Source: Certhia americana (taxonomy: Eukaryota > Chordata > Aves > Passeriformes > Certhiidae). Taken from it: DNA of 64,000 nucleotides. The first letter of the stretch is position 1. Every line of letters begins with the position of its first letter. The notes beneath the pieces are model-generated. The model was not told the origin of the DNA and made no database searches. It saw only the letters and a list, made by a program, of their open reading frames with translations. A program made the position numbers and the translations under genes. Of this stretch, positions 23,642 to 37,633 are shown in pieces. The DNA lies in the NCBI GenBank assembly GCA_018697195.1, contig CM031857.1, positions 97,597,674-97,661,673 of the forward strand. The letters run 5' to 3'.

Positions 23642-26600
23642 GTGAGTGCCTATGCATGAGTTACGCATCGGGGTCTCCACTGAGTCACTGAAGACCCACT
23701 CTAAACAAACAGTAGAGTTGAAAGAGACATGGCAGTCTAAAGCAGGTGCTCTGTTTGACCTGATGGACACATTTCCACACCCAGATGAGTAAACTGAGCT
23801 ATATGTGCCCACCTGGAGAAGCTGCCATTGCAGACACATCCACGTATAGGAGTCTAGAACTAGCTGTGCTGCCCAAAGGTGGGAATGACTATGTAAAAGA
23901 CCTTTGTCCAACTGCCTGGATAGGCCTGTTTCAACAGTCATGTCCTTCTACAATCTAAACCAATGCAAGTTGGAGCTTGGGGAAGGGATCTACAAGAAGG
24001 CCTGTCCTATGTGTCCAGGCAAAATGGATTAATACCTTACCCATGGTCTAACTTAGGTCCATGGACTAACTCAGTACTTAGCAGTGCACATTCCTGAAAA
24101 CACAGCCTTGTAAACATAAAGCAAAAGGTACATTTATTGTACTTTTATTCTCCCCTGCAGCAGTTATGACAGTTGTACTATATGTGACTACATGGAAATG
24201 TGGCATCTCACTCTCACAAATTAGTCTACATGCCGAAAGAGCTGAGTTTAACTGAAGAGTTATAGTATGATAGTGCTCAAGCTGCTTCCCAGTTGTATTC
24301 AGAAAAAAAAGTTAAATCACCCAGCACTTGGGCGTCTGGTTCTCCCTGTTACCTGGAAACTGGAGCTTTGAGTGCAAAGTGCTTTGAGTGCTTTCAGTGT
24401 AGAGAAAGTGATTTAAAAAGCAACAGGAACATGAAAGCACCATTCATATTCATGCATCATCATCCAGGCAGTTTCTCCAATTGCAGAGCTGTATTGTTTT
24501 AGGCTGCAGGATCCTTTACTGATGGAAGTATACTGAATTCCTCATAGCTTGGGTGCAACTCTTCCAGTGTAACCCATACTGTGGCTACTCCCTTTGCAGG
24601 GGTTGGAGGAAGGTGAAGGCAAAGCACAACCCACATCCTGCCAGGTCTAGGGATCCAGAGGTGGAATAGTCACAGTGCTTCTAAGCGAGGACGCTTATCT
24701 GGGAGGGGAAGATCCCCCTGGGCAAAACAGCTTGGGAAAGGCTGAGTTGTATAAAAATGTTGGCCTATTCTCAGGCAATTGTTTTGTAAAAAGGTAAGCT
24801 ATGAATTGAAAGCACTGAAGCTGTTTCTAAAGATTCCCCCACCAGTCTGCTCTCCTTTTGCAGTAAGGACGCCCAGTTCCTTTGTAGTTAAATTCTTCTC
24901 AAGTGACTTGTATTGCTTTAACTGTCCTGGTAAGACTCGAAAAAATGTAAGTACAGAAAAGGCCTTGGAAAGAGTCACTGCAGTTTTACACTAACTTGAT
25001 AATACTGATGATTTCAATGAAGCCAACATAGGGAAAAGCAGGAATAATGCAGCAGTGAAAGAGAGCCGTGCTACAGCAGTGCTCTTTATTCTCCCTTTTT
25101 GTCCTGTTCCCTTGATTAAACAGTCGAGGAGAAATCTTGGAAGTGATCCTGTACGCGATTTGTGCTCCTAAGCAGAGCCAGAATGCTGCGAGCCAAGCGC
25201 CAGGCTGAATATCCAAACTTTTACTGTTTATATTGAGGCATATATTCACTGGGTGCTAGAGTTTGAGACCACTTCTCCCCACACACCAGCTGGGAGGTAT
25301 CAAAGTCCGTGTGCATTATCCACCCATTCACCTCCAATTAGAAAAAGTATCCACAAGATGCTGAGAACATCAAAGTGTTAAGGAAAAGGAATTCATCCAC
25401 ACAGGACAAAGAATTTAAGCTGTTTACAACTTTCTGGTCTCTGATGTTTATTACAACCCCTGCTATAAAATGTCTCCATCTGCAATACCTTGTAGTGAGA
25501 GAGTTAATGAAAACCCAAGCCACATTCCAAGGATGGCAATACAGAATGAGAGCAACCTCAGCATTGTTTTGCTAAGATCTCAAATTGCCAATACTGCAAA
25601 ATGAAGTAATGCGCTCTGTCAACATGTAGTATGCTCTATAAATGAGATTGCCTGTTCATCTGTTAGTAAAACATGCAGAAAAGCACTATTTGACTGGCCT
25701 TAGAGCAGCTGACTGCTTGCTTTGACTTCTTCCTTAAGATTTATTTGAAGCATGAAACTGCTGAAAATCTCCAGTGAGTAAAAAGGACAAAAATATATTA
25801 AAATTAATTAAATTTATTTGCAAATAGTCCTCATTTTATGTGGCTGGTCTTGAGTTAGCATTTCTTTATCAGAAAAATTAAATCTAAAGCACTGAATGCT
25901 GAAAGTTGATTTCCATGGACTTCAATACAAACTTATAAAACTTATATCTTTTTACAAACAGAAGATTATTATAGTTATAGTTAACTTAGAAACCGCAGGC
26001 AGTTTTAATAAATTTATAGACAGCTTCCAGATTGAATTTTGCTGATCCAGACTTCTTAGGCGGAGTTTATGGAGCCAGACTTGTCATATGAGCTATTTCT
26101 ATAAGCCTCAGGTAAATATACACAGGGTTCATGTTGTTAGAGAAAGTGGTTTTTTCTCTTCTAAAAAATTTAAGTTAATCTTAAGCAAAAACAAAAGTTC
26201 ATTCAGTACATTTTGTATTTGTTATTTTTGACCCATTTTGGGAAGTATTTTCCTTCCACAGATCTGTACTGTCCCTGCTTCTGTCCAACTCACTTTAACT
26301 CTTTCATTTCTTTTACCACTCTATTTCACAGACTGCTGCTATGATCTCTGAGTTAGAAACAGCTAGATGGCACAGCTGGAGAAAAGGAAAGGGTTTTCAG
26401 GTATTTCCTTCTCCTTCCCACCCAGCAGCTCTCATGCCTTCCCTTTCCTACATGTCTGTTTTAACTCAAGTTTCATAGAAGTTTGACCTGTAAAACAAAA
26501 CCAATTTAGAAGTATAAGTTGACACTCATGTAGCTGAAGTCCTGATGTGTATGCAGTTACAGGGATCAAATGGATATGTTTTATTTCCATTGCAATTCAA

Positions 26601-29600
26601 AATTGCTATGGCCATCTAAAGCAGAGTATCATTAGAATATCTTATTAGAATATCAGTCTGTAACAACAGGGTTCTCTTTCTCCACTTTTCAAGAAAAGCT
26701 GGAATTTGTGAACTCCGCAGCCAAAGCTGTATCTCTAAGACTTCAGTTTAATGTTGGTTTTTTTGATGGAGCATCACATAAAAGTTTACCCATAAACCCC
26801 AAAATTAGAGTCAAAAGTACACCAAAGTACTCAGAGACAGTACTCAGGATCAAAGGATCTGTAGCTTCTCTTTTAAGTAACACATGGGCCTGCAAGCAAG
26901 ATTGGAAAACATTCCCCCCTCCCAGGTTTCATCTATAACATCTCTCCATCCACCATAGGTACTAAGCTGAAATTTGCAAAACAATGCAGTTTTGAGGTTT
27001 TTTCTACTAAAGTATGATATAGCATACAGGTAAAGGATTGTTAATAAACATGCTAAGTGTTGCTATAACAGATTATGTGAAGAAAGGTAGCATTAGCAGA
27101 TAAAGAATGAAGAAACTAATATGGCAGTACAACAGGGATAACCAAAATTCTTGCCCGTTAGCTGAGAATGGACACCTTCATGTGACCAATGCACGAGCTT
27201 GAGGGCCTGTTGGCTCCACTGCCTGCTGGAGCAGTTCTCAGAGATGAAGACACGATGGCCAGAAGCTCCCACTGCTCTTCTCTGAGACACCACTGAATTT
27301 CTGAAACTGGGAACCCAGAGAGCCCACCACGATTGTCCAAGCAATCACTGTTAGCTTAGCTCTAATCACAGCCAAGGATATGGATCAGTCCCTGTGCCAG
27401 CACAACTTCATGCTGCCTTATGATGAAATTGTGGTCCTTGAAATGCCCTGTGAGGATTGGAGAGACTGGCTACAACCCACAAGAGACTCCAAACAAAACG
27501 AGAGCAATGTTCATGTGACAGAGACCCAGACACATTGTCTGAGATGAAAAAAGGTAGATGGTCACTTTTTGTTGGTACTTATGAGAAGGCAGGCAGCAGT
27601 ATTTTGCTGCTGATGGTGCTCAGGCCTGGTGTTGTTCTACAGAAGAACACTCAAAAAAAAAGAGATGAGACAACAAAGCCACATCTGAAAACCACCCATG
27701 ACAGACTCTTCTGCTCCCTCTGTACTGTCTGCTCCCAGCCATACCAGCACACGAAGTTCTCTTGTGATCCTGTAAATCATCACTGTGCTAACAGAAATTA
27801 CTGATCCCATGGGTCCACGGAGAGAAAAAAAAATGTATGCTGCTTCTTATTCAAGTAAAAGCATCTTGGCTTACTTAAATGGTCCACACTGAAGATTTGA
27901 CTGATTTCTTGCTTGAACCATAAACATCCAGCTTGGATACATTCTGGTCTGTTGGTACCTCTGAGATGCACCAGCACAGTACAGTGATGAACAGATGGTT
28001 GCAGTGATCTGTTCCATCAGCTTAGAGGGACCCAGAAGACAATGCTTGTATGTGTCTGTCTGCCATCTGGATTACTCCAATAAATGGGATAATTTTTAGA
28101 CTACAGTGGTTGCCCTGCTGATGTGCAAATGAATGCTCTCAGTATTGTGTTACTTCACTTCAAAAACATTGTGAAACATTCACATTCATACATATCTCCC
28201 TCATACTTTTTATTTAATCACAGGCTGCTGACAATGGCTGTAATTCAAGGTAGCAACTAACTACTCACATAGCTTTGAGTATATCTATAGTCCAAAGACT
28301 GTTCATACTTTTAAAACTCTAAATCTAACTTGGTTTTTTTTTTGCCTTTGATTGTTTACAAAGCATTAGAGCTTTGTAAAGTGTGGTGTGGAGAATCTCA
28401 CAGTGACCCTGGAAATTTTAATTATGGCATTTGCATGGAAAATTGCTTCTAAACCAAAAGTGGAGGAAGCTACACACCTGTGGTTGTGATATCTGCTATA
28501 TCAAGGCTTGGTCTACTACCTCTATGATGACCTCAGGTTCAGCTAAAGGTCTCAGATGGAGAAGCCAACCCTCAGGCCCTCAACTTTATTTCAAATGGAG
28601 AGAAAGCCACACAGGAAAGTTTCAATATTGTACCCTGTGTCATGACCTTTTATCAATTCTTCCACATTCACCTACAACATACCATCCAAGGAGCACAGTG
28701 TTTCACTTTGGACTCTGAAGTGTGTAATCCTGCCAGAGGTACAGCACAACAAATGCTGCAGGAGGTACCAGCCCATGAACCGTGGTGCCCACTTGATGGA
28801 GGCTAAAAAGAGCGTGGCAGTTCTGCTGCTCGAGGGCTGGCACGACACACAGACCAACACTCTCCCATTTCTGGTTGGAATCCAACCAAAACAAATGCAG
28901 AGCAGCTCTCAGCAGAAGGGAGGAGCGTCTGCAAGCCGAAGCCACTGATGTGCCTCAACCTCAGCTGCAACTGGACCATAGCATTCCTTTGGAACTCATG
29001 CATTTCTCAGAGGCTTTTCTGTTTATTTTCTTAACAAAGCTTTGCAGACTTTTTAAGTGTGAGATGGGAGACTCAGACAGTCCCCTCCCTCAGTTTTAAA
29101 AAATCAGGCTCAATTTTCTAAATAGATATAGGGAAAAGAAATCTGTATTAGAATCTGCCAATCCTTTAAGATCTAAATTCCATGGCTTTTTTTAGCTGAC
29201 TCAAGATCTTTTAATGTTTTAACTATCACATTTATTTTCAGTTGAATATTATTAAATGAGCAATCCCATTATGGCAAAACTGATATTATTGTAATTGAAT
29301 AATATGAGATATATCCAAAGGAAAAGAAATTAAGTGAATCACTCTTTTTTTGATTTAAATTCAGATGTTAAATCCAAATACCTAAGTGAACTTGTCTCTG
29401 TCACTTTGTCTGCAAGTAAATTCCTCCTTCTTCCCTCCAGCACTGGAACATAAGGGTGCTGCCAATATGTGGATAAGCACTGTGCATTACACAAAACAGC
29501 AGTACATTCATGCCTTGTGTTGTAATGGAAACTCTCAATTTAAGATCTGAAGAGCAATAGTAGAGAGAAGGAAAACTTGGAGCTACGATTTTTATCATAG

Positions 29601-29999
29601 CTGGTAGGATTTTTTTCCCCAAGTGAGGTCAGGGAAACAGAAAGGAGAACTACATTTACAGGCTGCTCCTTGTCAAGCACAATAGGACTTAAGCCCATCG
29701 TTCACCTGGAGGCTACTGTGTTCTGTCAAACTCAGGTGTCTGTTGTGCCCATGTCACTGAGGGTGGAATTTGACTTAGTGGACTTTCTTAATGAGAAAGC
29801 TCTGAAAAGGTATGGTATCTGTGCAGTAAGTTAAACAAACAGCTGCCCTACACCTTTCAAACACTGGAGACTGTGCAGACTCATGAAGGGTTTGATCCAT
29901 CCAGGGGTGGATTGCCACTGGAGGAGCAGTCCTGCATCCCTCTACTCTTCTCATGTCCATCCACTCTGGGTTTAGTGTGCTAAGGTTGCCACTCTGAAG
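23642..29999. other. gene-free stretch
   Basis: No supported gene. A 115-codon plus-strand frame at 27457-27804 and a 95-codon one at 28431-28718 lack splice context and recognisable domains and are compatible with chance. The fragment CAGATGAGTAAACTGAG at about 23782 recalls a MIR core but is too short to call. Confidence 0.45.
26631..26656. repeat. 13-bp imperfect tandem duplication
   Basis: ATTAGAATATCTT followed by ATTAGAATATCAG; two copies. Confidence 0.85.
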
Positions 30000-30000
30000 G

Positions 30001-30160
30001 GAAATTAATAGTCTTACAGTGGATTAATTGCCTGCCACATCAATTCCCCTTGAGGTCAACTCAGCTACTATAGATGTTGCAGGGGAAGTGTGAGGAACGG
30101 ATGATGGCAGGTTGTTTTTAACTGGACTAATTAAATCCTTAAACTGGAGTAATTAAACAT
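30001..30160. promoter_or_regulatory. candidate homeodomain-motif cluster
   Basis: Within about 160 bases there are an ATTAAT, a GATTAATTG and two copies of the 16-base motif AACTGGA(C/G)TAATTAAA starting at 30120 and 30142, a 22-base period. TAATTA is the core bound by many homeodomain proteins. Clusters of such cores in gene-free vertebrate DNA are often developmental enhancers, but AT-rich sequence also yields them by chance. Enhancer function is inference. Confidence 0.3.
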
Positions 30161-30283
30161 TTGGTGCAACTATACATTCTCTTTTCCCAAACCCTGTGTA
30201 TTTAGGGTGCATTACTCCAAAAAGAGACAACATTACAGGTTGATTTTTCTACAAAAGGAGAGCCTTTATCAGCATTAGGAAAT

Positions 30284-30300
30284 AATTCCACTGTGGAATT
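30284..30300. repeat. 17-bp palindrome with 8-bp arms
   Basis: AATTCCAC, one T, then GTGGAATT. The arms are exact reverse complements with a one-base centre. Confidence 0.9.
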
Positions 30301-33300
30301 TACTGTAACAACAGTGAGAACCAGGAATAAAAATGCTAAGGAGTTTAAAAACTGAATAAAGATGTTCCAAGCCATTAGTGGCTATTAAACAACATCACTC
30401 AGATTATTGTGTACAATACTGTCTATTGTGCAGAAGACCCTAACTCACTAACCACAAGGAAGGTTACACTTCCTAATTGTTCTACTGTCTACTACACTTT
30501 TTTAATCATCATTCCTGCCTCCCTCGGGAAAGAGCAGTAGGGTGTTAGGGATCCTCTCTTCATCTCCACCAGTATTCCAGCTCTTATGTTAATACCAACA
30601 CCTCACAGGAGTTTGGCACCTCATCTGTGGAGTCCCTCTGAGGAAAACGCAGTGCTATCACTAGCATTCCTGACGTGCCACTACCAAAAGTTTACAAATG
30701 CTGAACTCCTCTAAAAAGAGTTGCTTGCAAAATAAAGCCAGAAAAGGGGAGGAAAGAAAGGAGAATCATGAAGCCAAATGTCTTCGAAAAGAAATATGGA
30801 GCAGGGAAAACAAAACAGCTGCAAAGTGAATTGCTTTTGGACCAAGTGATATCAGTAAAGATGACTTTTTTATTAAAAGGATAAATAAGAACAAATACTA
30901 AGGAAATATTTTTTTAGATTTTAGATTTCAGATTTGATTTAAACTTCACATATGATGCATAAAGATTCAGGTTTAGACAGATCAAATTTCTCTGCAGAAG
31001 GGGCCTTTAGGTCTCATTAGGCTGAAGGGGATGTAGTCAGAGATTTCAGTACTGCTGTTTACTGGTGCTTCTTTTTCACAGGACATTTGTGTGCTTTTCA
31101 CTCTAGAAACCGGGATGCCTTAAAAATAAATCTACAAATGAAAGCAGGTGCTCAGGAGTACTCTTGAAGAAGAATGCTTTCCTGAACTGGGAGCCAGAGG
31201 AATGGTGTGGACTCAACTCCCATATGCCTGCATTAATGCATGATATGGAAACACGGTCATTTGATGTACAGACTCATCTTCAGAGAACAAGACCCTCTGC
31301 TGGACGGCTCTTCTGACTTATTTTGAATTCATCAGTGATGGGGAGACCTAGGCAGAGCAGAGCACCAAATCACACCTGAGTTGTGTGCACAGCCAGACAC
31401 TGACCTGCCTCCCCAAGGCACAGCCACTGAAGGGCAGGCAGTGCCTGCTCCTTCCCCAGCACAAGCTCCCTGCCAGGAACAGCAGGAACATTGGGAGCAG
31501 CAAAGCTTTCAAACTGTGTTACAGAGCCAGTCACAGAAGGCACGAGTGGGACAATAAGAGTGGAAAGGATGGAGTCTACAGACAGCTTTGGCGCCCACAG
31601 CCAACCACACTTACTGACTGGGAAGGAGAAAGGCAAGCCCATATTTAGCAGAAAAAGCAGATAGGGTCTCTTGAGAAATGCTTACTGCTTTGAAATATCA
31701 ACATAATGCAACAGCCTCATCCATGCTCTTCTGCAGAGGCCACCAGCAGTCCCTGTATTCCCCTGCTGTCACCACCCTCTCTGCTCCCTCACCTCCCAAG
31801 TGCTTGGGCTTGTCACAGAAGGCTCTGCTCGCTCTCCTGGACAGGACGCCCACTCATTTACTGCTGCTCAGACATGCAAAACCCATGCATGCCTTGGCTG
31901 CTGCCATTTATGAGCATGGATTAGGAAAGAAACTGAATTATCTGATAATATTTTAACTGGACACTACTTTTTGATTATTTGGGCTTGTTGTCCAGAAGCA
32001 AAACAACATTTTATTAATCCACCACACTGCAGAGTTTGCAAGTCAGATAATTTTCAGTCTGCAGAAGGCACAGACCTGAACTCAGGACTGTCTGTTGCTA
32101 TTTTTGCTGTCTAAATGCTAAAGATCCAGAATGGCAGCACAATGTGCACCATAGCTTTACTCCTTGTTTTCCACAGACACATTTTTCTCCTCTAGGAGCC
32201 CAAGGCAGTGAGGCAAAGGAAAGGCAGAAAATTGCAGAAGTTTCCCTTTTCTGCAAGGAAAACTGTTTCGAAGAACCACAGAGGATGGTGAATGCTCTCC
32301 CAACGCACATTTGAGAGCTTCAAGGAAGAAAGGAGCTCCTGGCTGACCTCCTTCCTCTTGCTGCCACTGCTGGGAAGCTTTAACATCGCTGTTTGCCCTC
32401 GGGCATCTCTACAGCAGGGGACTTGAAGCCAGAGGGTGAGGTATTCTGCCCTCTTGGATGCCTCATCATGGATGTGATCTCCACCAAGGTTTAGCACCAT
32501 TGCACAGCCACATCTTCACACAATCAAAGCACAACAGGGAGGTACTTGGAAAAATCTTTACTTTCACAAAATAATTTTGCTTCTGTTCCAGCACACAATG
32601 TAAATTATATATAAAAAAATCAACAGTAATTTGTTTTTAACTTAAGGAAATCTACCAACAAAACAGTATTTTTTCAGTACGGCAAGCACTTTTTGAGGTA
32701 ATATTGTGTTTCAATGAAGCCCAGCTTTTCTATGGAAAATAAAGTTTCCTTATAATCACTGTAAGAACTGAGCTGGTTTTTAGCACATCAAACTCCATGG
32801 GCGGTGCAAATGCTTCCTCTTTTTTTAACCAGTCTTATACATTTTCCCAAATACATTATTTGATTTACCTTTTCTCTGCTGGTTTATTTCTTTGGTCATC
32901 CGCAGTAATTTTTCTCATTCTCTTACTGCTTTTAAAAATACCAATATTTTGGTTTAAAACAATTTAATAGTGCTTCTGGCCTTCCTCTTAGACTGTGTAT
33001 TTCCAGCTCTACCTGCCTTCTCATGAAAGGTGGCCTTAAGCCTAGTTTTTCCTAACTTTTGAAGTTATCCCTGTTCGTTGTTCACTGAAATAGCTTGTTA
33101 TTTGCTCTATTCTTTCAAGTAAATGTTCTTTCCCGATCATTCCCAGTCTCCCCTGTGTTGTTCAGAGAAAATTATCACTTTGAGGACTTAAAGGGAAGAC
33201 AAAGAATAAATAGAATCATTATCATGATCTGTAATAATACACACTGAGAAATCCCCACTAAAAGTATCCAAACTAAAAAGTATAAAGAGTATCTGAACTA

Positions 33301-34420
33301 AAACTAAAATCTGCCATTACTTTCACACATTATCTTTAACCTGTGAGTCTTCCTATAGGGAAGGACTGAATGTAATTCTGGATCACATGCAGCTGAAACA
33401 TTAGGAGCCTTGTCTGGAACAGACTCAGCCTTTTTGCAAATTACATGTCCTGTGTTTAACTTGTTATCTATTAATGCCTAGACCCTCTTCCTCACTGATC
33501 CTATATAGACTTTTTTTCTCTGGGTTTTGATTGATAAAAGTTTGTCTTGAGATTTTTTTTTCCTCTCATTGATATGACTTTATGATGTTGGATTTCCTCT
33601 TGGGAGTCGCAGATTTTGTTAGAACTCTCCAAGGCAGTTTCAGTGCTCTAAAACTGTAACTTTCTACAAATTGCAATAATCAACTAATTTAGAGTTTCAG
33701 ATCATCCAAGAAAGCAAAATTAAATATAGATTTACCCTTGACACAAAGGTTTTTAAAGGTGTTCATTAATTCCTAAACTCAGTTTCACTGTGATGATATC
33801 AGCCCTGAATTTCATATCAACTACCTTATTAAAAAGCTTGTGATTGCTTCAAAAGTACACAAGCATTGCAAAGTTTTCTGTTTTCTAAAATCTTTATTTC
33901 CCACAGCATAGAAACCTGTTACTGTCTGATGGTTTAAAGAAGAATCTCTCTATTTGCTTTTTGCTATGCTACAAAATGAAGTGAGACAAAATGGCCAGCA
34001 GCTCCCTGGGTTGTTTACTTAACCATTTACAAAAAGGAGATCTCAGCAGAAATAAGAGCTGGTATTGCCCTCATTATATCATCTGAAAAGCTCTGTTCCT
34101 CCCTTCAGGAAGCTCTGGTCTCAATCTTCAGGTCTAGCTTATCCTATTATATTACAAATGTTCTACTTACCTGGAGACTGAGGAGTTTGTTATTATGAGT
34201 AAGGAACAAATACACTGCTTTTCTTCACTGGACCTGTGCACAAACCCTGCCTTGGTGTGAGCTCTGGAGGCTGGGAGCAGGGTATGGTTTCAGCTGGACT
34301 CTCTCAGCATCAGTGCTGCTTTCCTGCTTGTTCCACCAAGCCCCGGGTCATTCCCTGGGGAACATGGACCAGCCGCTTCTGAACAACAGTGCAAAGGAGG
34401 AGCATTCTTTGCTGAACAAA
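30301..34420. other. gene-free stretch
   Basis: No supported gene. Somewhat more G+C-rich patches at 31370-31960 and 32160-32500 carry short overlapping open frames on both strands with no splice context. No recognised transposon was seen. Confidence 0.45.
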
Positions 34421-34520
34421 GTCACAGAATATTCTCAGTTAGAAGGGAGCCACAAGGATCAAATCCACAACCTTGGCATTATTAGCACCATGCTCTGACC
34501 AGGTGAGCTCATGTCAGTCC
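34421..34520 (-). mobile_element. tRNA-Ile-derived SINE with CR1-like tail (TguSINE1-like)
   Basis: Read on the minus strand, from 34520, the sequence has a box-A-like segment TGAGCTCACCTGGTCAGAGC, then GGTGCTAATAATGCCAAGG, which matches the anticodon arm of tRNA-Ile (AAT). A box-B-like GGATTTGATCC follows. The 3' part, TTCTAACTGAGAATATTCTG then TGAC (ending at 34421), resembles the terminal segment of CR1 elements. A tRNA-Ile head joined to a CR1-type tail is the structure described for the songbird SINE TguSINE1, which would depend on CR1 machinery to move. Box A and box B are mutated, so this copy is old and probably inactive. A free tRNA gene is excluded because the acceptor stem is not conserved. 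Confidence 0.6.
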
Positions 34521-36370
34521 CATTTGACCACTCAGTAATTATTCTACTGTGTACTACTATTCTAATTTTCTACTGTGCATCACACTGCAAAATGCATTCA
34601 GCCATTCACAAGCCTGGTGACCCAGAGTTCCTTTGAAGAAGGAATTCTGCCCAAGAACTGTCTCCCTCCCAGCAGTATCAAAGGCAAAACCCCACTTTAC
34701 ACCAGTTACATTGCCCTAAGCACAGTGCCAGGGGCAGGAACTTGTTCATCCAGTGCAGCTGCCAAACCACTCATGCTGTGGAACCACAGTCCAAAACACA
34801 CACACAAGTTTAATCGCAAAACTTGCTTAGGCAGCTGCTGAAAAGGAGAGACAAGTTGCTTACATATGCATAGTCCTGAATGGCCTATCTTATGTGGACT
34901 TCAAGGTGCTTCATAAATATCACCTAAACCCAAATATTATTTAAACCATCTAAAAAGAAACCATGTCTCTGAGAGTCAGAGCTCTGGTTCACATGCACCA
35001 AGGTGCTGAAGTGGGTACTGATATCCACCAACCATTTGCTACTCAGATGCAGTGACCACAGCAAGGAAAGCTGAACAACATCTGAAGCAACTTCTAGAGC
35101 CCCACAGACCAGTACTTCAAAGTAAATTGAAATTTTATCACTGTATGGTCTCAGAAAGCATAGTAACAGTAACCAGCTCCCATTTCAAACCACCAAATGC
35201 AGATAAAAACATGATTATATTGTATTAAGTAGCTTTCTGAATGCACATTCATATTAGGACAGCGGTGCTTTAGTCTGTAGAGGAAACATGGTTGTGAAGC
35301 TGAGTGCACAGGCCATGGCTTCTGATCACCTGGAATTCCTTATGCTGCATCATAGCTCACCTGTGGACTAGGCAGTACTGCCAACAGCTCACTCCCCTAT
35401 TTCTGCACGTTTCTTTTCCAGTGCTTCTCAAAACATTACTGCTGCTTTTCCCTCAGGTTTTAGCAAAAATTATAACCTTATTTAGCATTTTTGACTGTAT
35501 TCTTTTAGTTACTAAGATATTTTCAAAGTTTTTTTTACTCGTTTTTTTATTTCTCCCCAAATATTTTTGTAGCCTGGAGAAGGACTCTGATGTCAAGATG
35601 GACCTAGCTTTGAACCCAGGGTGGAGAAACTTTTGATACATTTCCAGACTATTTAATTCTCTACTCAGGTCTCTCAAGTATCCAAAAAACCCCAACTTTC
35701 CCAGGCCCTGCTTGCCTGTGAGATGCTGCAGAGTAAAGTACCCAGTCCTTCTGAGAGGTAAGGTGCTGATTACACAACTTTCATCACATCCTGAAAGCTG
35801 CTTCCAAAAACTAATATTGGTTTTGGTATCACACAGAGTTCTTCACATACCCTTTAGAGGGGAAAGCAAGTGCAGGAAGGTGAGGGGTTTTTAATATAAT
35901 TTGCAAAGAAGAGAAGTATGGTGTTGAGAAATAAGACAACCAAAATCCAGCTCAGACTTAGCCAAACCTCAGGTGCATCATTCAGGAAATTTTGCTTTTG
36001 TCCTCTCAGTTCAGTGTGCTCATGCATTGAAGGTTGCTCCACAAAACTGTAATAGACCAAAATTTTTACACTGTCTCTTCTAGTATGCAGGATGGGTGCG
36101 CTGCAGAATTTCAGTATAAACTGCCATACATGGAGACAAGAAAGCTCAGGGATTTCAAAACCCCTCCTCAAATAAGACTTCTTGCCAAACTGATGTCATT
36201 AATTGTTCTTAACACATTCAGTAGTCAAGAGGACAGCCATCAAAAATGATCAAAACTTCACAGCATGTCTTAGAGCAATCCTATCGTTAAAATAAAAAGT
36301 TATTGGTAAAACATCAAAGTGTGCTGAACAAAAAAAAAAAAAACAAACTTATTACAAAACAAAATGATTT

Positions 36371-36496
<126 letters not shown>

Positions 36497-37605
36497 GGAA
36501 AAGGAAGCAGGGCAATGCAAATTTTCTCTTGAAGCTGGTAGCAAAATTTTCTTAATTGGCAACTACCCAACTACCTTTCCTTAAAATGCAATACAGTAAA
36601 AAGGATCTTCTCTTCCCACTTCTCATGTTCAAGTCATCCAAAAAAATATTTACCACACAGACCAACACTACAGTCATGTGCACCAAGACAGCCTCCTGAA
36701 CACTGATTTTGTCTAATGTAAGAGGGTCCTTGGATCCAGATTGGGTGGAAGACATCTGTGTGGCTGCTGCCTCCCCCCACAAAGCCAGCATCCATGTGTG
36801 GTGCTTCCCTACAGCCTGCTTCCACTTCTCCCAGTCCTCACAGACAGCAGCTCACCCCTCTCAGCATTGCTTTCTCCCCTCTTGCAATGGACAGCAACTA
36901 AATCAGAACCACTTCACCGATGCTTCCTGGAAGCCAGAGAGACCTGCAAACACATGGAGCCACCAGCCTTCCAGCTCCATGCACCAGTGATATTCCCAGA
37001 GCAGCATGATTCCTTCAGCACGGCTGTGATAGCAGAGTCCTAGGCGTGAGCAGAGATCTCTCTCTGCCAGGTGCTGCACAAACAGCATAAATCCACAGTT
37101 TACTGAAAAAGCAACCAGAACCTGAAATGACACTCCCTTCCTCCAGAGCAAAGGAAGGGAAAATAAATAAGTTAGACAGATAAATAGAAGCCAGCAGAGA
37201 AATTAGTGTCTAGCCTAGAAAGTATTTCAGAAAAAGGGTGAGCCTCTCAAAACAGTATCTTGAGAGAGAGAAGCACAGCTGCCAGGAATCAGAATGATTT
37301 CCCACCAGGTTTAATATGTTTTAACAAAACACAATTAATTTCTTATGTCCTGAAAGAACATTTAAGCATTCTTTTAATCAGTGGGAATTTTCTCAACCTT
37401 CAGTTCATGGCTGTTTTCACCTCTTTCTTTGGAACAAAAGGCTCTAACCTATTTCTCGCTGCCATTGGAGGGAAACAAAGAAAAATATAAAAAAAAAAAA
37501 TAAAGGAACCAGGCTTAGAAAAATGTTATGATTTTCTTTTCCATGACAAAAGAGGATTTTTGAGATTGGAAAAGATAGGTTCAGCACTAAGCCTCTGAAA
37601 AGCTA

Positions 37606-37633
37606 ACGTATTTTCCTGGACGTATTTTCCTGG
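37606..37633. repeat. 14-bp perfect tandem duplication
   Basis: ACGTATTTTCCTGG occurs twice in direct succession with no mismatch. Confidence 0.95.

Noticed and set aside
34421..34520. Functional tRNA-Ile gene
   Set aside because: The acceptor stem is not conserved, internal promoter boxes are mutated and a CR1-like tail follows, so it is a SINE.
35583..35634. Possible terminal exon, TTTTTGTAG followed by 17 or so codons and a stop
   Set aside because: Very short, no conservation evidence; the first bases also resemble a CR1 fragment (CCTGGAGAAGG).
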